Shown here in pieces: positions 63,612-64,000 of a stretch of 64,000 bases of DNA (positions are counted from its first letter, which is position 1; every line of letters starts with the position of its first letter). The translations under genes and the position numbers were made by a program. The stretch covers positions 5,518,001-5,582,000 of the forward strand of contig NZ_OZ061318.1 of the NCBI RefSeq assembly GCF_964063345.1, in the 5' to 3' direction. This DNA is from Pseudomonas lini. Lineage in GTDB: Bacteria > Pseudomonadota > Gammaproteobacteria > Pseudomonadales > Pseudomonadaceae. The notes beneath the pieces are model-generated. The model worked only from the letters and a program-made list of their open reading frames with translations. It was not told the origin of the DNA and made no database searches.

Positions 63612-64000
63612 AACCCGAGCCTCGCACCGTCCGAATCAGTGGGACTTTACCTGGCGGGTCGATCTTTTTGCGCAGACGGCCGATGTGCACGTCGATCAGG
63701 TTGGTGCCAGGGTCGAAGTGATAACCCCAGACCTCTTCGAAAATCATCATCCGCGACAGAATCTGCCCGGTGTTGCGCATCAGAAATTCCAGCAACTTGT
63801 ACTCGGTGGGTAACAGCGTCAGCAACTGGCTATCGCGGCTGGCCTCGTGGCTGATCAGGTTCAGCTCCAGATCGGCCACGCGCAATGTGGTGGCCTGGGC
63901 GGTCACGGTATTTTGCCGGCGCAGCAAAACTTCGACCCGGGCGGCCATTTCATCGGTGGCGAACGGTTTGGTCAGGTAATCGTCGCCGCCGGCGCGCAGG
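63589..64000 (-). CDS. OmpR-family response regulator (C-terminal part)
   Basis: Open to the window edge on the minus strand. Visible: LRAGGDDYLTKPFATDEMAA (end of the receiver domain with the invariant Lys), then the winged-helix DNA-binding domain (TLLPTEYKLLEFLMRNTGQI, LIDVHIGRLRKKIDPPGKVP, RTVRGSGYVIAEPL). The stop overlaps the kinase start by 23 bases, so the pair is translationally coupled. The receiver start lies beyond base 64000. Confidence 0.95.
   Translation of the reverse strand, partial: LRAGGDDYLTKPFATDEMAARVEVLLRRQNTVTAQATTLRVADLELNLISHEASRDSQLLTLLPTEYKLLEFLMRNTGQILSRMMIFEEVWGYHFDPGTNLIDVHIGRLRKKIDPPGKVPLIRTVRGSGYVIAEPL

Overview
The window looks like chromosomal DNA of a fluorescens-group Pseudomonas. 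The basis is the overall high GC, many LysR and MFS genes, Pseudomonas-type families (DUF6124, DUF1842/1843, DUF2388, LldP, KatG, MgtA), and the abundant paired palindromic repeats of REP type (GTGGGAGCGGGCTTGCCCGC) and of a GATCAAAAGATC type. No rRNA, tRNA or CRISPR array was seen. This is inference from gene content and repeats; no alignment was run.

Layout. 1-5.2 kb: transporters and regulators (LysR tail, DMT exporter with divergent LysR, DJ-1/PfpI protein, sugar MFS). 5.2-11.3 kb: a decayed accessory stretch with a DUF6124 gene and its structured leader, an IS66 scar, an IS1182-type scar, unknown small proteins, a frameshifted second copy of the PfpI gene and a broken malate:quinone oxidoreductase piece. 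11.5-17.2 kb: an AT-rich defence-like island (YprA/MrfA-type helicase, unknown 186-residue protein, AvcD-type anti-phage dCTP deaminase). 17.3-18 kb: a second DUF6124 gene with the same leader. 18.1-24 kb: a winged-helix/TolB/TPR regulator divergent from an SDR, a cupin, and an HlyD/MFS efflux pair. 24.1-26.3 kb: a 160-bp MITE, a NYN/LOTUS protein and what looks like a solitary integron cassette. 26.3-38 kb: LysR/tautomerase, small membrane proteins, a 27-residue ORF, LysE exporter, katG, DUF1289, and a LysR/MFS/quinone reductase/LysR set. 38-41.3 kb: three peptides with a Y-X(10)-GDL motif and a radical SAM/SPASM enzyme. 41.7-47.6 kb: a tight glutamine synthetase-like/ALDH/iron-ADH operon and lactate permease. 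47.7-64 kb: mostly housekeeping genes (TetR/quinone reductase, methyltransferase, response regulator, HAD phosphatase, PLP dehydratase, Na/Pi symporter, mgtA, FAD oxidoreductase, DinB, and a two-component pair cut by the window end).

The strongest candidates for under-described biology are (a) the Y-X(10)-GDL/radical SAM peptide system beside the redox operon, (b) the two DUF6124 leaders, whose hairpins and loop-to-upstream pairing covary, (c) the isolated attC-flanked DUF1905 cassette, and (d) a MITE whose empty target site can be rebuilt from a dispersed palindromic repeat.
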